64,000 nt of DNA from an uncultured Pelagibacteraceae bacterium (GCA_902592985.1 CACJGR010000001.1:124001-188000), one strand, 5' to 3'. Counted from the stretch's first letter, positions 23,898-36,371 are shown. Translations and numbers: made by a program. Notes: generated from the sequence alone by a model not told the origin.

Positions 23898-24437
23898 TTA
23901 AACTGCGATAACCTCTTTTACTTCTGGTATATAGTGGCATAAAAGATTTTGGACACCTTGTTTTAAAGTCATAGTTGAGCTTGGGCACCCTGAACAACTA
24001 CCTTGAAGTTGTACTGTAACTACACCATCCTTAAATTCTTTAAATTTTATATCTCCACCATCTCTTGCAACTGCAGGCTTTATTTTTGTATCTAAAATTT
24101 TTATTATTTTTTTTTCTACTTCATCAAAACCTTTTTTTTCATTATCTAATTTCTTATCTATAACAAATTCTTTTCCATCAGAATAAAATTCATTAATCAA
24201 TGAAATTATAATATGTTTTACATCTTCCCATTTTGTATTTTCTTTTTTATTTACAGATAAAAAATCTTCACCTAAAAAAATTCCCGTCACACCATTAATT
24301 GAAAGTATATTTCTTACTAAATCATTATTAACTTCATCTTTGTTGTTAATTTCAAATGATCCACTATTAGAAACTATTTTACCAGGAATAAATTTGAGTG
24401 AATTTGGATTTGGTGTTTTCTGAGTTTGAACAAACAT
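23898..24437 (-). CDS. NifU/NfuA-type Fe-S scaffold protein
   Basis: Nfu N-domain (MFVQTQKTPNPNSLKFIPG) and NifU C-domain (VARDGGDIKF, LQGSCSGCPSSTMTLKQGV). Confidence 0.95.
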   Translation of the reverse strand: MFVQTQKTPNPNSLKFIPGKIVSNSGSFEINNKDEVNNDLVRNILSINGVTGIFLGEDFLSVNKKENTKWEDVKHIIISLINEFYSDGKEFVIDKKLDNEKKGFDEVEKKIIKILDTKIKPAVARDGGDIKFKEFKDGVVTVQLQGSCSGCPSSTMTLKQGVQNLLCHYIPEVKEVIAV

Positions 24438-24491
24438 ATAATGTGTATATAATAATTAATTTATCAATTAAAACTTAGTATCAAAAATTGT

Positions 24492-25493
24492 TTAAAAACC
24501 TATTAATTGCTTAATTTCTTTAATTTTTTTAGATGCAATTTTATCAGCTTTTTGTGATCCATCAAATAAAATTTTGTCCAAATGTTTCTCATCATTTAAT
24601 AATTTTTTTATTTCTTTTGAAATTGGATCAATTTTTTCAACTAATAGATCAGAAAGCTTTTTTTTAAAGTCTGAAAAATTTTTTCCATTAAATTCTTTTT
24701 TTGATTGTTCTAAGGTTTGATTTGATAAACTTGAATAAATTCCCAATAAATTTTCAGCTTCTGGCCTTTGCACTAAATTTTCATCATTAGTCGGCATAGG
24801 CATAGAATCTGTTTTCGCCTTTTTTATTTTATTAACTATTAAATCTTTTTCATCTGTAAGATTAATTCTACTCAAATCTGATGGATCAGATTTGCTCATT
24901 TTTTTCATACCATCTTTAAGACTCATAATCCTTGAAAAATTTTTTTGGATTAAGGGCTCTGGAGTTTTTAAAAAATCTGGGGCTTTAAAGTCACTATTAA
25001 ATCTCTGAGCAATATCTCGACATAGTTCAAGATGTTGTTTTTGATCATGACCAACAGGTACATGCGTTGCATCATAAAGTAATATGTCAGCCGCCATTAG
25101 CACCGGATAAGCATAGAGCCCAACGCTAGCTTTTTCTTTATCTTTCCCAGCTTTTTCTTTGAATTGTGTCATCCTATTCATCCAACCCATTCTTGCAACA
25201 CAACTTAGTATCCAGGCTCCTTCGGCATGAGCAGAAACTGATGATTGATTAAAAATTATACTTTTTTTATGATCTATGCCGCTAGCAATAAAAGTTGCCA
25301 AAGTTTCTCTAATATTTTTTTTTAATTCTTTTGGCTCTTGTATTACTGTAATTGCATGAAGGTCCACTATACAATAAATACACTTAGTTTCTTTTTGATT
25401 TTGAAGATCAACAAAATTCTTTATTGCTCCCAAATAATTGCCTAAATGTAGATTGCCTGAAGGTTGGACTCCTGAAAAAATTTTTTTACTCAT
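24492..25493 (-). CDS. trpS: Tryptophan-tRNA ligase
   Basis: [41 protein letters not shown]. Confidence 0.98.
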   Translation of the reverse strand: MSKKIFSGVQPSGNLHLGNYLGAIKNFVDLQNQKETKCIYCIVDLHAITVIQEPKELKKNIRETLATFIASGIDHKKSIIFNQSSVSAHAEGAWILSCVARMGWMNRMTQFKEKAGKDKEKASVGLYAYPVLMAADILLYDATHVPVGHDQKQHLELCRDIAQRFNSDFKAPDFLKTPEPLIQKNFSRIMSLKDGMKKMSKSDPSDLSRINLTDEKDLIVNKIKKAKTDSMPMPTNDENLVQRPEAENLLGIYSSLSNQTLEQSKKEFNGKNFSDFKKKLSDLLVEKIDPISKEIKKLLNDEKHLDKILFDGSQKADKIASKKIKEIKQLIGF

Positions 25494-25497
25494 AAAG

Positions 25498-27027
25498 TTA
25501 ATACTTTAGATTAATATCACTGATTTTAAAAGCCTTGATCAAAACTGCAATTAACAAATAAAAAATTAATCCAATTAATACCAATCCAACTAAATATGCT
25601 GATTTATAACTTTGTTCATAGGCCAGATTCGTCGAAAAATAAATAGTCAAATAATTAAATAAAAAACCCATAATAATTACAGAAAAAATTATTCTTATAA
25701 ATCTAGAAAAAAAAATTAAATTAAATTTAAATAAATTTTCTTTCTTTAAAAAAAGAAATAGTAAAATAGAATTAAACCAAGATGATATTGAAGTAGCAAT
25801 AGGAATAATTATAAATCCAATTTTTTGAAAAAAAATGACACTAATAATAACATTTAATAGAACCGATATTAATGAAATATAAAATGGTATTTTAGTATTG
25901 TGTCGTGCAAAGAAAAAACTTGAAAATACCTTTATTAGTGAAAATGCTGGCAAACCTAATGCAAAATAAAATAAAGCTTTTGCAGAATTTTTAACTCCCT
26001 GTTCATCAAAAGAACCATAACCAAATAAAGCTGATATAATTTGCTCTGAAGCTATTAATAAAGCTACCGTAGCAGGAATACTTAAAAATAAACTTAGCTC
26101 CAATGCTTTGTTTTGTATTATAATTATTTTCTCATTTTCATCATTTTGAATATATTTTGAAAGTTGTGGTAAAATTACTGTTCCAATTGCAATTCCGGCT
26201 ATTGCTAAATTTATTTGATAAATTCTATCTGCATAATAAAGATAAGAAACTGCGCCTGCTTGAAATGATGCAATAATAGTTCCAATTAAAATATTGATTT
26301 GAGTTACACCTGATGAAAAAATACTAGGTAGTAATTTTTTAAAAAATTTATTTACTTTTTCATCAATAGAAATTTTAAATGAAAACTTTGGTAAATAAAA
26401 TTTTTTTACATATTTATATAAAAACAAAAATTGAATTAATCCTGCAATAGTAACAGCGTAAGACAAATAATAGACAAGCTTATCTCCTAAAATATTTCCA
26501 TATAGTAAAACTGATATTAAAAAAATATTTAAAATTATTGGAGCCGCTGAAGCAATTGCAAATCGATTATGTGAATTTAATATGGCTGAAAAAAAAGATG
26601 ATAAACTAACAAATAACAAAAAAGGGAAAGTTATTCGTGTTAAATTAATTGCTAAATTCATTTTGTCTTCACTTCCACTAAATCCAGGAGCAATAAGAAA
26701 TACAAATAAAGGCATAAATAGTTCAATAATTAAAACTAAAAAAAGTAAACTTAAAATTAATAAACTAAAAACACTTGTCGCAAATTTTTCTGATTGTTCT
26801 TTTCCATTTGCTATCTCTGAAGCATAGCTCGGAACAAAGGCTGCATTAAAAGTTCCTTCAGAAAATAACCTTCTAAATGTGTTTGGAATTCTAAATGCTA
26901 CGAAAAAAACATCCGCAAGTGGTCCAGATCCAAGAAATATAGCAATTAAAATGTCTCTTAGATAACCTAATATTCTGCTGATTGTCGTAAAAAAACTAAA
27001 TGTGCCTGTTGACTTAATAAGGTTCAT
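25498..27027 (-). CDS. murJ: Lipid II flippase MurJ (MviN)
   Basis: [47 protein letters not shown]; about 14 TM. Confidence 0.96.
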   Translation of the reverse strand: MNLIKSTGTFSFFTTISRILGYLRDILIAIFLGSGPLADVFFVAFRIPNTFRRLFSEGTFNAAFVPSYASEIANGKEQSEKFATSVFSLLILSLLFLVLIIELFMPLFVFLIAPGFSGSEDKMNLAINLTRITFPFLLFVSLSSFFSAILNSHNRFAIASAAPIILNIFLISVLLYGNILGDKLVYYLSYAVTIAGLIQFLFLYKYVKKFYLPKFSFKISIDEKVNKFFKKLLPSIFSSGVTQINILIGTIIASFQAGAVSYLYYADRIYQINLAIAGIAIGTVILPQLSKYIQNDENEKIIIIQNKALELSLFLSIPATVALLIASEQIISALFGYGSFDEQGVKNSAKALFYFALGLPAFSLIKVFSSFFFARHNTKIPFYISLISVLLNVIISVIFFQKIGFIIIPIATSISSWFNSILLFLFLKKENLFKFNLIFFSRFIRIIFSVIIMGFLFNYLTIYFSTNLAYEQSYKSAYLVGLVLIGLIFYLLIAVLIKAFKISDINLKY

Positions 27028-27077
27028 AAATCATATTAGTCTTAAAATTGCTCCAATTGTATAGCTAATTACCTTAA

Positions 27078-29366
27078 ATGAAGAAAACAAAAATTGATCA
27101 TTACACAGATAAAGAAGCTTTAGATTTTCATAATAGTAATAAATCTGGCAAGATTGAGATCATTTCATCAAAGCCTATGACAACAAAAAGAGATTTGGCT
27201 TTAGCTTATTCTCCTGGTGTTGCAGCGCCTGTAAGAGCAATATCAGAAAACCCTGACGCCGCTTACGATTATACAAGTAAAGGAAATTTGGTGGCCGTAA
27301 TAAGCAATGGCTCTGCAGTTTTAGGAATGGGTAATTTGGGAGCTTTAGCATCAAAACCAGTAATGGAAGGAAAAGCAGTATTATTTAAAAGATTTGCCGA
27401 TATCAATTCTATTGATATAGAAATTGACTCATCAGATCCAAATGAAATTATTAAAAGTATTAAAAATATTGCTGGTAGTTTTGGTGGAATAAATTTAGAA
27501 GATATAGCTGCACCTGATTGTTTTGTTATTGAAGAAAAACTAAAAGAAATATTAGATATTCCGGTATTTCACGATGATCAACATGGTACAGCAATAATAA
27601 CTAATGCAGCATTAATTAATGCACTTGATATATCAAAAAAATCAATAAAAAAAATTAAAGTAGTTGTAAATGGAGCTGGAGCCTCAGCTGTGGCTTGTAC
27701 TAATTTACTAAAAAATACTGGTGTTCCTCAAAAAAATATAATTATGCTTGATAGTAGAGGTGTTTTATATCGAGGTAGGGATAATCTAAATCAATGGAAA
27801 TCTGCACATGCAATTGAAACAAAAAAAAGAACTCTAGACGAAGCTATCGTTGGTGCAGATGTTTTTTTAGGATTATCTTCTAAAAGTATTTTATCAAAAA
27901 ACATGGTAAAAAAAATGGCAAAAAATCCAATTATTTTTGCATGTGCAAATCCTGATCCAGAAATTACTCCAGAAGAAGTCCAAGAAGTTCGTAAAGATGC
28001 AATTGTTGCAACTGGAAGATCTGACTACCCCAATCAAGTAAATAATTTAATTGGTTTTCCATATATTTTTAGAGGAGCTCTAGATGTTAGGGCAAAAACA
28101 ATAAATGAAGAAATGAAAGTTGCTGCTGCTCATGCAATTGCGGCCCTTGCACGAGAAGATGTTCCTGATGAAGTGGTAGCTGCAATGGGTGGCGAAAGAC
28201 CAAAATATGGAAAAGAATATATTATTCCTTCAACTTTTGATCCAAGATTAATAAGTGAAATACCAGTAGCTGTAGCAAAAGCTGCTATTAAAAGTGGTGT
28301 TGCAAGAAAGGAAATAAAAAATTTTGAAATTTATAAAGATCAGCTTAAACAAAGACTTGATCCTTCTGTGACTATTATGCAAGGAATTAATTCTCAAATA
28401 AAAAAAACACAAAAAAGAATTGTTTTTGCAGATGGCGAAGATGAAAATACTTTAAAGGCTGCAATCGCATTTAAAAATGGCAAATTAGGTATTCCAATAT
28501 TAGTAGGTAAAAAGGATAAAATAAAAGAACAACTCAAAAATATTGGATACAGTGAAAACTTTAATATTGAAATAGTTAATTCAAATGACAAAAAAAAGAG
28601 AGAGAAATATGTAAATTATTTGTTCAAAAAATTACAAAGAAAAGAAGGTTTATTAGAACGGGATTGTGACCGATTAGTAAGGAATGACAGAGTAATCTGG
28701 TCATCTTGCATGGTTTCATGTGGTGATGCCGATGGTGCGGTTACTGGAAATACTAGAAAATATGCAACTTCATTAGAAAAAATAAATAAAGTAATAGACG
28801 CAAGACCTGGAGAAATAATGTTTGGTTTAAATATGGTTGTTAATAAAGGTAAAACTGTATTTATAGGAGATACCAGTGTACATGAAAATCCAACCGCAGA
28901 ACAACTTTCTGAAATAGCAATTTCATCTGCCAGGGTAGTAAGACTGTTTGGTTTTGATCCAAAAGTTGCGTTTGTATCTCATTCCACCTTTGGACAGCCA
29001 GCAACAAGTAGTACAAAGCATATAAGAGATGCTGTAGAAATATTACAGGATAAAAAAGTCGATTTTCAATTTGATGGTGATATGCAACCTGATGTAGCCT
29101 TAAACGAAGAATACAAAGAACTATATTCTTTTTCTGGAATTGTAGGAAATGCAAATATATTAATTATGCCTGGTCAACATAGTGCTGCCATTTCATATAA
29201 GATGATGAAATCATTAGGTGGAGCAAAAGTTATAGGGCCATTATTAATTGGATTAGGTCAACCAGTTGAAATTGCGCCTTTAAGATCTTCAACATCAGAT
29301 ATTCTTAATTTAGCTTCTGTTGCTGCTTATTCTGCAGGTGTAATTAATTATGGTAAAAAAAATTAA
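27078..29366 (+). CDS. maeB: NADP-dependent malic enzyme with C-terminal phosphotransacetylase domain
   Basis: AYSPGVAAPVRAI, HDDQHGTAII; PTA-like second half. Confidence 0.96.
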   Translation: MKKTKIDHYTDKEALDFHNSNKSGKIEIISSKPMTTKRDLALAYSPGVAAPVRAISENPDAAYDYTSKGNLVAVISNGSAVLGMGNLGALASKPVMEGKAVLFKRFADINSIDIEIDSSDPNEIIKSIKNIAGSFGGINLEDIAAPDCFVIEEKLKEILDIPVFHDDQHGTAIITNAALINALDISKKSIKKIKVVVNGAGASAVACTNLLKNTGVPQKNIIMLDSRGVLYRGRDNLNQWKSAHAIETKKRTLDEAIVGADVFLGLSSKSILSKNMVKKMAKNPIIFACANPDPEITPEEVQEVRKDAIVATGRSDYPNQVNNLIGFPYIFRGALDVRAKTINEEMKVAAAHAIAALAREDVPDEVVAAMGGERPKYGKEYIIPSTFDPRLISEIPVAVAKAAIKSGVARKEIKNFEIYKDQLKQRLDPSVTIMQGINSQIKKTQKRIVFADGEDENTLKAAIAFKNGKLGIPILVGKKDKIKEQLKNIGYSENFNIEIVNSNDKKKREKYVNYLFKKLQRKEGLLERDCDRLVRNDRVIWSSCMVSCGDADGAVTGNTRKYATSLEKINKVIDARPGEIMFGLNMVVNKGKTVFIGDTSVHENPTAEQLSEIAISSARVVRLFGFDPKVAFVSHSTFGQPATSSTKHIRDAVEILQDKKVDFQFDGDMQPDVALNEEYKELYSFSGIVGNANILIMPGQHSAAISYKMMKSLGGAKVIGPLLIGLGQPVEIAPLRSSTSDILNLASVAAYSAGVINYGKKN

Positions 29367-29956
29367 TCTTTCTGAATTCTTAAATCTTCCACTAGCAAAA
29401 TACTAGCAACCACCTCTTCAACATCAAGTATTTGTTTTGCTTCATTAATCACTTCTTTTCTTTCATCAGAAATAATTGCAATACCATAAATAAAAACTTT
29501 TTTTTTATAAGTATCAATATTGTAATTTGCTGATTTTATTTTTTTGTTTAACACTAATGCAGTTCTTAACTGTGAGGTTATTAATAAATCTTTTGCTGAA
29601 CGTTTAAAATTAAATTCCTCTTTAATCTTAATATCATTTTTAACAGATCTAACTCCGGCTGTTTCCCAAGCTGATTTTGTAATTTGTAGTTTTTCTTCTG
29701 GATTATCAACTTTACCTGTCAAAAATATTCGTCCATCTAAAACTTTGGCATTAATTGATAAAAAATAATTTTTATTTAGTAATGTTAATCTTGTTACTAA
29801 ATTTTTTTGCATTATAGAGTCATCAATTTGAGTGCCTAGTGATCGTGGATCTAATGCAATACTTACTCCAGTACCAAAAACCCCTTTAGAACCTGTTCCA
29901 ACACAACCAGTAAGAACTAATAAAGTCAAAAAAATTAATACAAATTTATTTTTCAT
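29363..29956 (-). CDS. BON-domain lipoprotein (DolP/YraP-like)
   Basis: Lipobox LLVLTGC, two BON repeats; next to rsmI and lpoA-like genes as in the yraL-yraM-yraP neighbourhood. Confidence 0.82.
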   Translation of the reverse strand: MKNKFVLIFLTLLVLTGCVGTGSKGVFGTGVSIALDPRSLGTQIDDSIMQKNLVTRLTLLNKNYFLSINAKVLDGRIFLTGKVDNPEEKLQITKSAWETAGVRSVKNDIKIKEEFNFKRSAKDLLITSQLRTALVLNKKIKSANYNIDTYKKKVFIYGIAIISDERKEVINEAKQILDVEEVVASILLVEDLRIQKD

Positions 29957-30809
29957 TTTTGAGTTTTAAACAATAATTGTATATTTCTTTTTTAGAAATA
30001 TTTTTATTTTGACTAAGTAAATCTGTAATATCTTTTATACTTAAAGTTTTAATCATTTTTTTAATATTTTTTTTATCTGATTCGTTAAGATTTTTGTAAA
30101 CATTTTTTTTAATATCTTTCTCAGATAAAACAACAGTCAGCTCACCTTTGGGCAATTTATCAAATAATTTAAGTTCGGTAACATTTGTTCTTATGTGTTC
30201 CTCATAAAACTTGGAAATCTCTCTACAAATTAATATTTTTCTGCCTGAAAAAAAATTTTTAATAACCCCAATGGCTTTATTAAACTTTTGTGGCGAAATA
30301 AAAAATACAATTGAACAGTTTAAATTTGATAAAATTTTAAAATCCTCTTTTAAATTTTTATTTTTTTGAGGAAAAAAACCATAAAAATAATACTTTTCAG
30401 AAAAACCGCTAATTGAAACTGCGGCTGTTACTGCCGACGCCCCTGGCACTGGATAAACATTAATATTATTTTTAATACATTCATTTACTATAATTCTACC
30501 TGGGTCTGAAATGGCTGGAGTTCCGGCATCAGAAATAATTGATACAATCTTTTTAGACTGTAAAATTTCAATTATTTTATTTATATTTTTTTTTTCATTA
30601 AATTTATGATTAGAAATCAATTTAGATTTAATGTTATATTTTTCTAATAAATTTTTTGAAACTCTAGTATCTTCACAAAGGATGTATTCTGATTGTTTTA
30701 AAATTTTGATAGCTCTTAAAGTTATATCTTTTAAATTGCCAATAGGAGTGGATACGACGTATAAAGCATATTTTAGTTCATTAATTTTTTTGTCTCTTTG
30801 TGGAATCAT
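29946..30809 (-). CDS. rsmI: 16S rRNA (cytidine1402-2'-O)-methyltransferase
   Basis: LYVVSTPIGNLKDITLRAI, CEDTRVSKNLL, ISDAGTPAISDPG, VPGASAVTAAVSISGF. Confidence 0.96.
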   Translation of the reverse strand: MIPQRDKKINELKYALYVVSTPIGNLKDITLRAIKILKQSEYILCEDTRVSKNLLEKYNIKSKLISNHKFNEKKNINKIIEILQSKKIVSIISDAGTPAISDPGRIIVNECIKNNINVYPVPGASAVTAAVSISGFSEKYYFYGFFPQKNKNLKEDFKILSNLNCSIVFFISPQKFNKAIGVIKNFFSGRKILICREISKFYEEHIRTNVTELKLFDKLPKGELTVVLSEKDIKKNVYKNLNESDKKNIKKMIKTLSIKDITDLLSQNKNISKKEIYNYCLKLKNEK

Positions 30810-30841
30810 TAAAATATAATCATTATAATAATAACATTAAA

Positions 30842-31993
30842 ATGAGAATATTTATTAAAATTATAATTTTCTTTTGTATAACTTCAGTTTTAAACATTCA
30901 GCAAATATCAGCAGAAGAAAAAATTAAAATTGGTCTCTTAGTTCCTATAACTGGAAAAAATAGTGATATTGGCAAATCAATTATTAAATCTGTTCGACTT
31001 GCTATCAATAAAATTGATAATTCATCTATAGAAATATTTCCTAAAGATACAGCTTCAAATCCAGATATAACTTTAAGAAATGCAAAAAAACTTTATGAAA
31101 ATGGTGTTCAAATAATTATAGGACCTGTTTTTAATAAAAATTTAATTTATTTAAATGAATTACAAGATGTTACCTTCCTTTCATTAACAAATAAAGTTAT
31201 TGATAATCCAAAAAATATTATCAGTGCTGGAATCAATGCGGACTCTCAGCTTAAAACAATAATAAAATTTCAAAAATTAAATGAAATTAATAAGACAATT
31301 TTTTTAATACCTAAAGAAAATTACAAAGAAGAAATTGAAAATGCTATTAAACAATCCAAAATTAAAATTAAGGAAGTTTTTTATTATGATTCTGATCCAA
31401 CTAAACTTACAAATCAAATTGAAAAAATAACAAAATATTATCAAAGAAAACAAAATCTAGAAGACGAAATTAAAAGATTAGAAAACTCTAATGAAGTAAA
31501 TAAAGAAAAAAAAATTAAAACACTCGAAAAACGAGATACACTTGGAAAGGTTGATTTTGACTCTATCATAATTTCAGATTTTGATGAAAGTTTAAAGAGC
31601 ATCACAACATCGCTTTTGTACACGGATATTTCTCCGAAAAAAATTTATTTTATAACTTTAAATCAATGGTTTGATGAATCATTGCTTAAAGAAAAAAACT
31701 TGCAACCAATATACTTCCCATCAATTAACAAAGAAAACTATGATGTATTTATAAATACTTATTATAAAACATTTAACGAATACCCTAATCAATTGTCATT
31801 TTTAAGTTATGATTTAGTTGGATTAGTCTATTATTTGGCTCTTCAAAATAATTTGATTATTAATAAAAAAATGTTTCTGAAAAAAAATATGTTTAAAGGA
31901 AAAATGGGCGTATTTGAAGTAAAAGACAATAAAATTAATCATACTCTTAATTTCTATAAAGCTGAAGATAGCAATTTTAAAAAAATTTTTTAA
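30842..31993 (+). CDS. LpoA/LppC-like penicillin-binding protein activator (start corrected from 30800)
   Basis: Signal peptide MRIFIKIIIFFCITSVLNIQQISA, periplasmic binding protein fold IGLLVPITGKNSDIGKS; divergent from rsmI. Confidence 0.75.
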   Translation: MRIFIKIIIFFCITSVLNIQQISAEEKIKIGLLVPITGKNSDIGKSIIKSVRLAINKIDNSSIEIFPKDTASNPDITLRNAKKLYENGVQIIIGPVFNKNLIYLNELQDVTFLSLTNKVIDNPKNIISAGINADSQLKTIIKFQKLNEINKTIFLIPKENYKEEIENAIKQSKIKIKEVFYYDSDPTKLTNQIEKITKYYQRKQNLEDEIKRLENSNEVNKEKKIKTLEKRDTLGKVDFDSIIISDFDESLKSITTSLLYTDISPKKIYFITLNQWFDESLLKEKNLQPIYFPSINKENYDVFINTYYKTFNEYPNQLSFLSYDLVGLVYYLALQNNLIINKKMFLKKNMFKGKMGVFEVKDNKINHTLNFYKAEDSNFKKIF

Positions 31994-32579
31994 TTTTCTT
32001 AAAAGCTTGAAAACGATGATCTATTTTATATTTGTCTTGAGGTCTCATTTCACCAAAAGTAAGTCTTTTACTTAATGGCTTAAAGATTGGATCATAACCA
32101 AAACCATTTTTTCCTTTTTTCTTATTTAAAATATAACCTTTTACTTTTCCAATAGAATTTACAAATTTACCATCAGGCCAATAAATAGTTAAAACACAAA
32201 TAAATCGAGCTGAAATTTTTTTATTTTTCCAATTTACATCCTTTTTATTCAATTCATTGAATACTTTATTAATTGCAATATTAAAATTTCCCTTAGGTCC
32301 TGCCCATCTAGAGGAAAAAATTCCTGGTTTTTTATGTAAAATATCAATCTCTAGTCCCGAATCATCCGCTAAACAAATCATTCTTGTTTTTTTTGAAAAA
32401 AATTTAGCCTTAATCAAAGAATTCTCTTCAAATGATTTTCCACTTTCTTTCGGGCTTCTAAGTTTAAGGTATTTAGGTGAATAAACTGTTAAATTTTTAG
32501 GCAGCAACTCCTTTATTTCTCTTAATTTTCCAGGATTATTTGTACCTACAATTAAATTAATATTTTTTTTTCGTTTCAT
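31977..32579 (-). CDS. rdgB: RdgB/HAM1 non-canonical purine NTP pyrophosphatase
   Basis: VGTNNPGKLREIKELL, ADDSGLEIDIL, GPKGNFN, GFGYDPIF. Confidence 0.96.
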   Translation of the reverse strand: MKRKKNINLIVGTNNPGKLREIKELLPKNLTVYSPKYLKLRSPKESGKSFEENSLIKAKFFSKKTRMICLADDSGLEIDILHKKPGIFSSRWAGPKGNFNIAINKVFNELNKKDVNWKNKKISARFICVLTIYWPDGKFVNSIGKVKGYILNKKKGKNGFGYDPIFKPLSKRLTFGEMRPQDKYKIDHRFQAFKKIKKFF

Positions 32580-32615
32580 CTAGCAATTATCAAATTTCTT
32601 ACCATATAAGACTAC

Positions 32616-33224
32616 ATGGAAAAAGAACAAAACTTAGAGACTGAAGAAAATACAAATAAAAAAACACAACCTTCAAAGGTCTCAGAAGATAATAAAAAAC
32701 CAAAAGAAGTAGAAAAAGTTAAAATTTCTCCTGAAGATCAAATCAAAGAACTTGAAGAAAAACTTGCTAGAACACTTGCAGAAATGGAAAATCAAAGAAG
32801 AAGGTTTGAAAAAGAAAAAGATGATGCCTTTGAATATGGAGGATTTTCATTTGCAAGAGAATCTTTAAATTTAATCGACAACTTTGATCGAGCTAAACAA
32901 TCTTTAGAAAACGACGAAAAAATTAAAGGTTCAGACGCATTAAAAAAAACATTAGAACATCTTGATATAGTTAAAAAAGATTTAATTTCTATTTTTAAAA
33001 AAAATAACATTGAAGAAATAGTAGCAGTAGATAAAAAACTTGATCCAAATTTACATCAAGCGATGATGGAAATAGAAGATGATAATAAGGAGCCGGGAAC
33101 TATAGTTCAAGAAATTCAAAAAGGTTTCAAAATGAAAGACAGGTTGTTGCGTCCCTCTTTAGTGGCTGTTTCTAAAAAAACTGAAAAAAAAGGCGAAAAA
33201 AGTGAGGAAAAAAATAAGAAATAG
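32616..33224 (+). CDS. grpE: Nucleotide exchange factor GrpE
   Basis: ENQRRRFEKEKDDAFEYGGFSFARESL, LHQAMMEIE; upstream of dnaK. Confidence 0.95.
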   Translation: MEKEQNLETEENTNKKTQPSKVSEDNKKPKEVEKVKISPEDQIKELEEKLARTLAEMENQRRRFEKEKDDAFEYGGFSFARESLNLIDNFDRAKQSLENDEKIKGSDALKKTLEHLDIVKKDLISIFKKNNIEEIVAVDKKLDPNLHQAMMEIEDDNKEPGTIVQEIQKGFKMKDRLLRPSLVAVSKKTEKKGEKSEEKNKK

Positions 33225-33281
33225 TACTTACAGGTGCTTGTACATCAATAATTAACACTTATATGAAAAAGAGGAATTAAA

Positions 33282-35210
33282 ATGAGCAAAGTAATAGGAA
33301 TTGATTTAGGAACAACAAATTCATGTGTATCTATAATGGAGGGTACACAGGCAAAAGTTTTAGAAAATGCTGAAGGAGCAAGAACAACTCCTTCTGTTGT
33401 AGCATTTACTGATACCGATGAAAAATTGATTGGTCAACCAGCTAAAAGACAGGCTGTAACAAATCCTGAAAATACAATTTTCGCCGTTAAAAGATTAATT
33501 GGAAGAAATTTCGAAGATCCCACAGTAAAAAAAGATATTGAGTCTGCCCCTTTTAAAATAATTAATTCAGAAAAAGGTGATGCTTGGATTGAAACAAAAG
33601 GAAAAAAATATTCACCATCCCAAATTTCTGCTTTTATACTTCAAAAGATGAAAGAAACAGCAGAAAAGTATTTAGGTCAAGAAGTTACAAAAGCAGTTAT
33701 TACCGTTCCAGCATATTTTAACGACGCTCAAAGACAAGCAACAAAAGATGCAGGTAAAATTGCCGGTTTAGAAGTTTTGAGAATTATAAATGAACCAACT
33801 GCCGCTTCTTTAGCTTATGGACTAGATAAAAAGGCAAATAAAAAAATTGCTGTATATGATTTAGGAGGAGGAACATTTGATGTTTCAATTCTTGAATTAG
33901 GTGATGGAGTATTTGAAGTTAAATCAACTAATGGAGATACTTTTTTAGGTGGTGAAGATTTTGACAATACTATAGTTGATTACTTAGTTAGTGAATTTAA
34001 AAAAGATAATGGTGTAGATTTAAAAACAGACAAATTAGCTCTACAAAGATTAAAAGAAGCTGCTGAAAAAGCTAAGATAGAATTATCTTCTGCTACTCAA
34101 ACTGAAATTAATTTACCTTTTATTACGGCTGATAAAACTGGTCCTAAACATATCAATTTAAAAATGACTAGAGCGAAATTAGAAGCTTTGGTGGAAGATT
34201 TAATTGCAAGAACAATACCTCCGTGCAAAACTGCATTAAAAGATGCAGGTTTAGCTGCTGGTGAAATTAATGAAGTTATAATGGTTGGTGGTATGACTAG
34301 AATGCCAAAAGTTATTGAGCAAGTTAAAAATTTCTTTGGAAAAGATCCAAATAAGAGTGTTAACCCTGATGAAGTTGTTGCTATGGGAGCTGCAATACAG
34401 GCGGGGGTTCTTCAAGGTGATGTTAAAGATGTACTTCTTCTTGATGTTACTCCTTTATCACTTGGAATTGAAACTTTAGGAGGTGTATCAACAAGATTAA
34501 TCGATAAAAATACAACAATACCAACTAAAAAAAGTCAAGTTTTCTCAACAGCTGAAGACAATCAACCCGCTGTATCAATAAGAGTTTTACAGGGAGAAAG
34601 AGAAATGGCATCTGATAATAAATTGCTTGGAAATTTTGAATTGGTTGGAATTGCTCCGGCTCCAAGAGGAGTTCCTCAAATTGAAGTAACCTTTGACATT
34701 GATGCAAATGGAATAGTTAATGTTTCAGCCAAAGATAAAGGAACCGGAAAAGAACAAAAAATTCAAATTCAAGCCTCTGGTGGTTTAAGTGAAGAAGAAA
34801 TTAACAAAATGGTTAAAGATGCTGAGGCAAATAAAGAAACTGATAAGAAAAAAAGAGAGTCAGTTGATGCAAGAAATCAAGCTGATACTCTATTACATTC
34901 TACTGAAAAAAATCTAAAAGAACATGGTGGTAAAGTTTCTGAAGCTGATAAAAAAACCATAGAAACATCAGCTGCAAATTTAAGAAATGCTCTTAAAGGA
35001 ACTGATTTAGAAGAAATTAAAAAGAAAACTCAAGATTTAGTACAATCTTCTATGAAATTAGGCGAAGCAGTCTACAAATCTCAACAAAAAGATGCAAAAC
35101 CTGATGCTTCTAAAGGTGATGCTAAAAAAGATAAAGGAAAAAAAGACGATAATGTTGTTGATGCAGACTTTGAAGAAGTAAAAGACGAAAATAAAGAAAA
35201 AAGCGCTTAA
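33282..35210 (+). CDS. dnaK: Chaperone DnaK
   Basis: [31 protein letters not shown]; full-length Hsp70. Confidence 0.99.
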   Translation: MSKVIGIDLGTTNSCVSIMEGTQAKVLENAEGARTTPSVVAFTDTDEKLIGQPAKRQAVTNPENTIFAVKRLIGRNFEDPTVKKDIESAPFKIINSEKGDAWIETKGKKYSPSQISAFILQKMKETAEKYLGQEVTKAVITVPAYFNDAQRQATKDAGKIAGLEVLRIINEPTAASLAYGLDKKANKKIAVYDLGGGTFDVSILELGDGVFEVKSTNGDTFLGGEDFDNTIVDYLVSEFKKDNGVDLKTDKLALQRLKEAAEKAKIELSSATQTEINLPFITADKTGPKHINLKMTRAKLEALVEDLIARTIPPCKTALKDAGLAAGEINEVIMVGGMTRMPKVIEQVKNFFGKDPNKSVNPDEVVAMGAAIQAGVLQGDVKDVLLLDVTPLSLGIETLGGVSTRLIDKNTTIPTKKSQVFSTAEDNQPAVSIRVLQGEREMASDNKLLGNFELVGIAPAPRGVPQIEVTFDIDANGIVNVSAKDKGTGKEQKIQIQASGGLSEEEINKMVKDAEANKETDKKKRESVDARNQADTLLHSTEKNLKEHGGKVSEADKKTIETSAANLRNALKGTDLEEIKKKTQDLVQSSMKLGEAVYKSQQKDAKPDASKGDAKKDKGKKDDNVVDADFEEVKDENKEKSA

Positions 35211-35240
35211 GACTAACAACTTGTTTGTCTTTGACTAGTT

Positions 35241-36371
35241 ATGTCAAAAAGAGATTACTATGATGTCTTGGGTGTTCAAAAAAATTCATCTCCAGAACAA
35301 ATAAAAGCAGCATATAGAAAATTAGCTGTAAAGCATCATCCTGATAAAAACCCAGGAGACAAATCTTCAGAAGAAAAGTTTAAAGAAGCCAGCGAAGCAT
35401 ATCACGTTCTTTCTGATAAAGAGAGAAAGCAGAATTATGATAATTTTGGCCATGCTGCATTTGAAAATGGAGCTGGTGGTAGAGGTGGTTTTGGAAATTT
35501 TGATTTTTCAAGTCATTTTTCAGATATTTTTGAAGATTTCTTTGGTGATTTTGGTGGCACTGGCAGAGGAAGAAGAAGTAGAAAATCAAATTTTAGAGGA
35601 TCAGATCTTAGATATGATTTATCAATTACATTGGAAGAAGCTTATAATGGAAAAAAACAAGACATAAAATTTTCTACATCGGAAAAATGCAATACCTGTA
35701 GTGGAAGTGGTTCTAAACCAGGGCATGATGCAGGTTCGTGCTCAATGTGTGCAGGCCATGGACAAATAAGATCTAATCAAGGTTTCTTCACAGTTCAACA
35801 AACATGCCCTCAATGTTCTGGAACTGGAGAAGAAATTACTAATCCATGCAATAGTTGTGGTGGACAAGGTAAAAAACAAGCTTCGAAAAGATTGTCAGTA
35901 ACTATTCCCAAAGGTGTGGATGATGGAACGAGAATAAGATTGGCTGGCAAAGGTGAAGCAGGTTCTAGAGGTGCAGGTAGCGGAGATTTATATTTGTTTA
36001 TAAATGTTTATTCACACGATTTATTTAAAAGATCAGATGAAAATTTATTTTTTGAGTACCCTGTATCTATTGCAGACGCTGCTTTAGGAACCTCTTTAGA
36101 AATACCTACAATAGATGGTGCAAAGGCTAAAATTAAAATACCTGCTGGAACACAAAGTGGAAAACAATTTAGGCTGAAAGGTAAAGGTATGCCATACATG
36201 AGAGGTAGTGGAAATGGTGATCTTTATGTTCAAATAAATACAGAAGTTCCTGTATCACTTAATAAAGAACAAAAAGAATTGCTTGAAAAATTTAGAAAAA
36301 TTGAAAACGAAAAATCAAATCCAAGTATTAAAAAATTCTTTCAAAAAGCAAAGAGTTTCTGGAAAAACTAA
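35241..36371 (+). CDS. dnaJ: Chaperone DnaJ
   Basis: J domain with HPD, G/F region, four CxxCxGxG-type zinc repeats. Confidence 0.98.
   Translation: MSKRDYYDVLGVQKNSSPEQIKAAYRKLAVKHHPDKNPGDKSSEEKFKEASEAYHVLSDKERKQNYDNFGHAAFENGAGGRGGFGNFDFSSHFSDIFEDFFGDFGGTGRGRRSRKSNFRGSDLRYDLSITLEEAYNGKKQDIKFSTSEKCNTCSGSGSKPGHDAGSCSMCAGHGQIRSNQGFFTVQQTCPQCSGTGEEITNPCNSCGGQGKKQASKRLSVTIPKGVDDGTRIRLAGKGEAGSRGAGSGDLYLFINVYSHDLFKRSDENLFFEYPVSIADAALGTSLEIPTIDGAKAKIKIPAGTQSGKQFRLKGKGMPYMRGSGNGDLYVQINTEVPVSLNKEQKELLEKFRKIENEKSNPSIKKFFQKAKSFWKN

Noticed and set aside
35380-35667. Both extra-frame ORFs inside dnaJ (35380-35589 minus; 35437-35667 plus)
   Set aside because: Low-complexity products from the Gly/Phe-rich region of dnaJ; the dnaJ frame is unambiguous.
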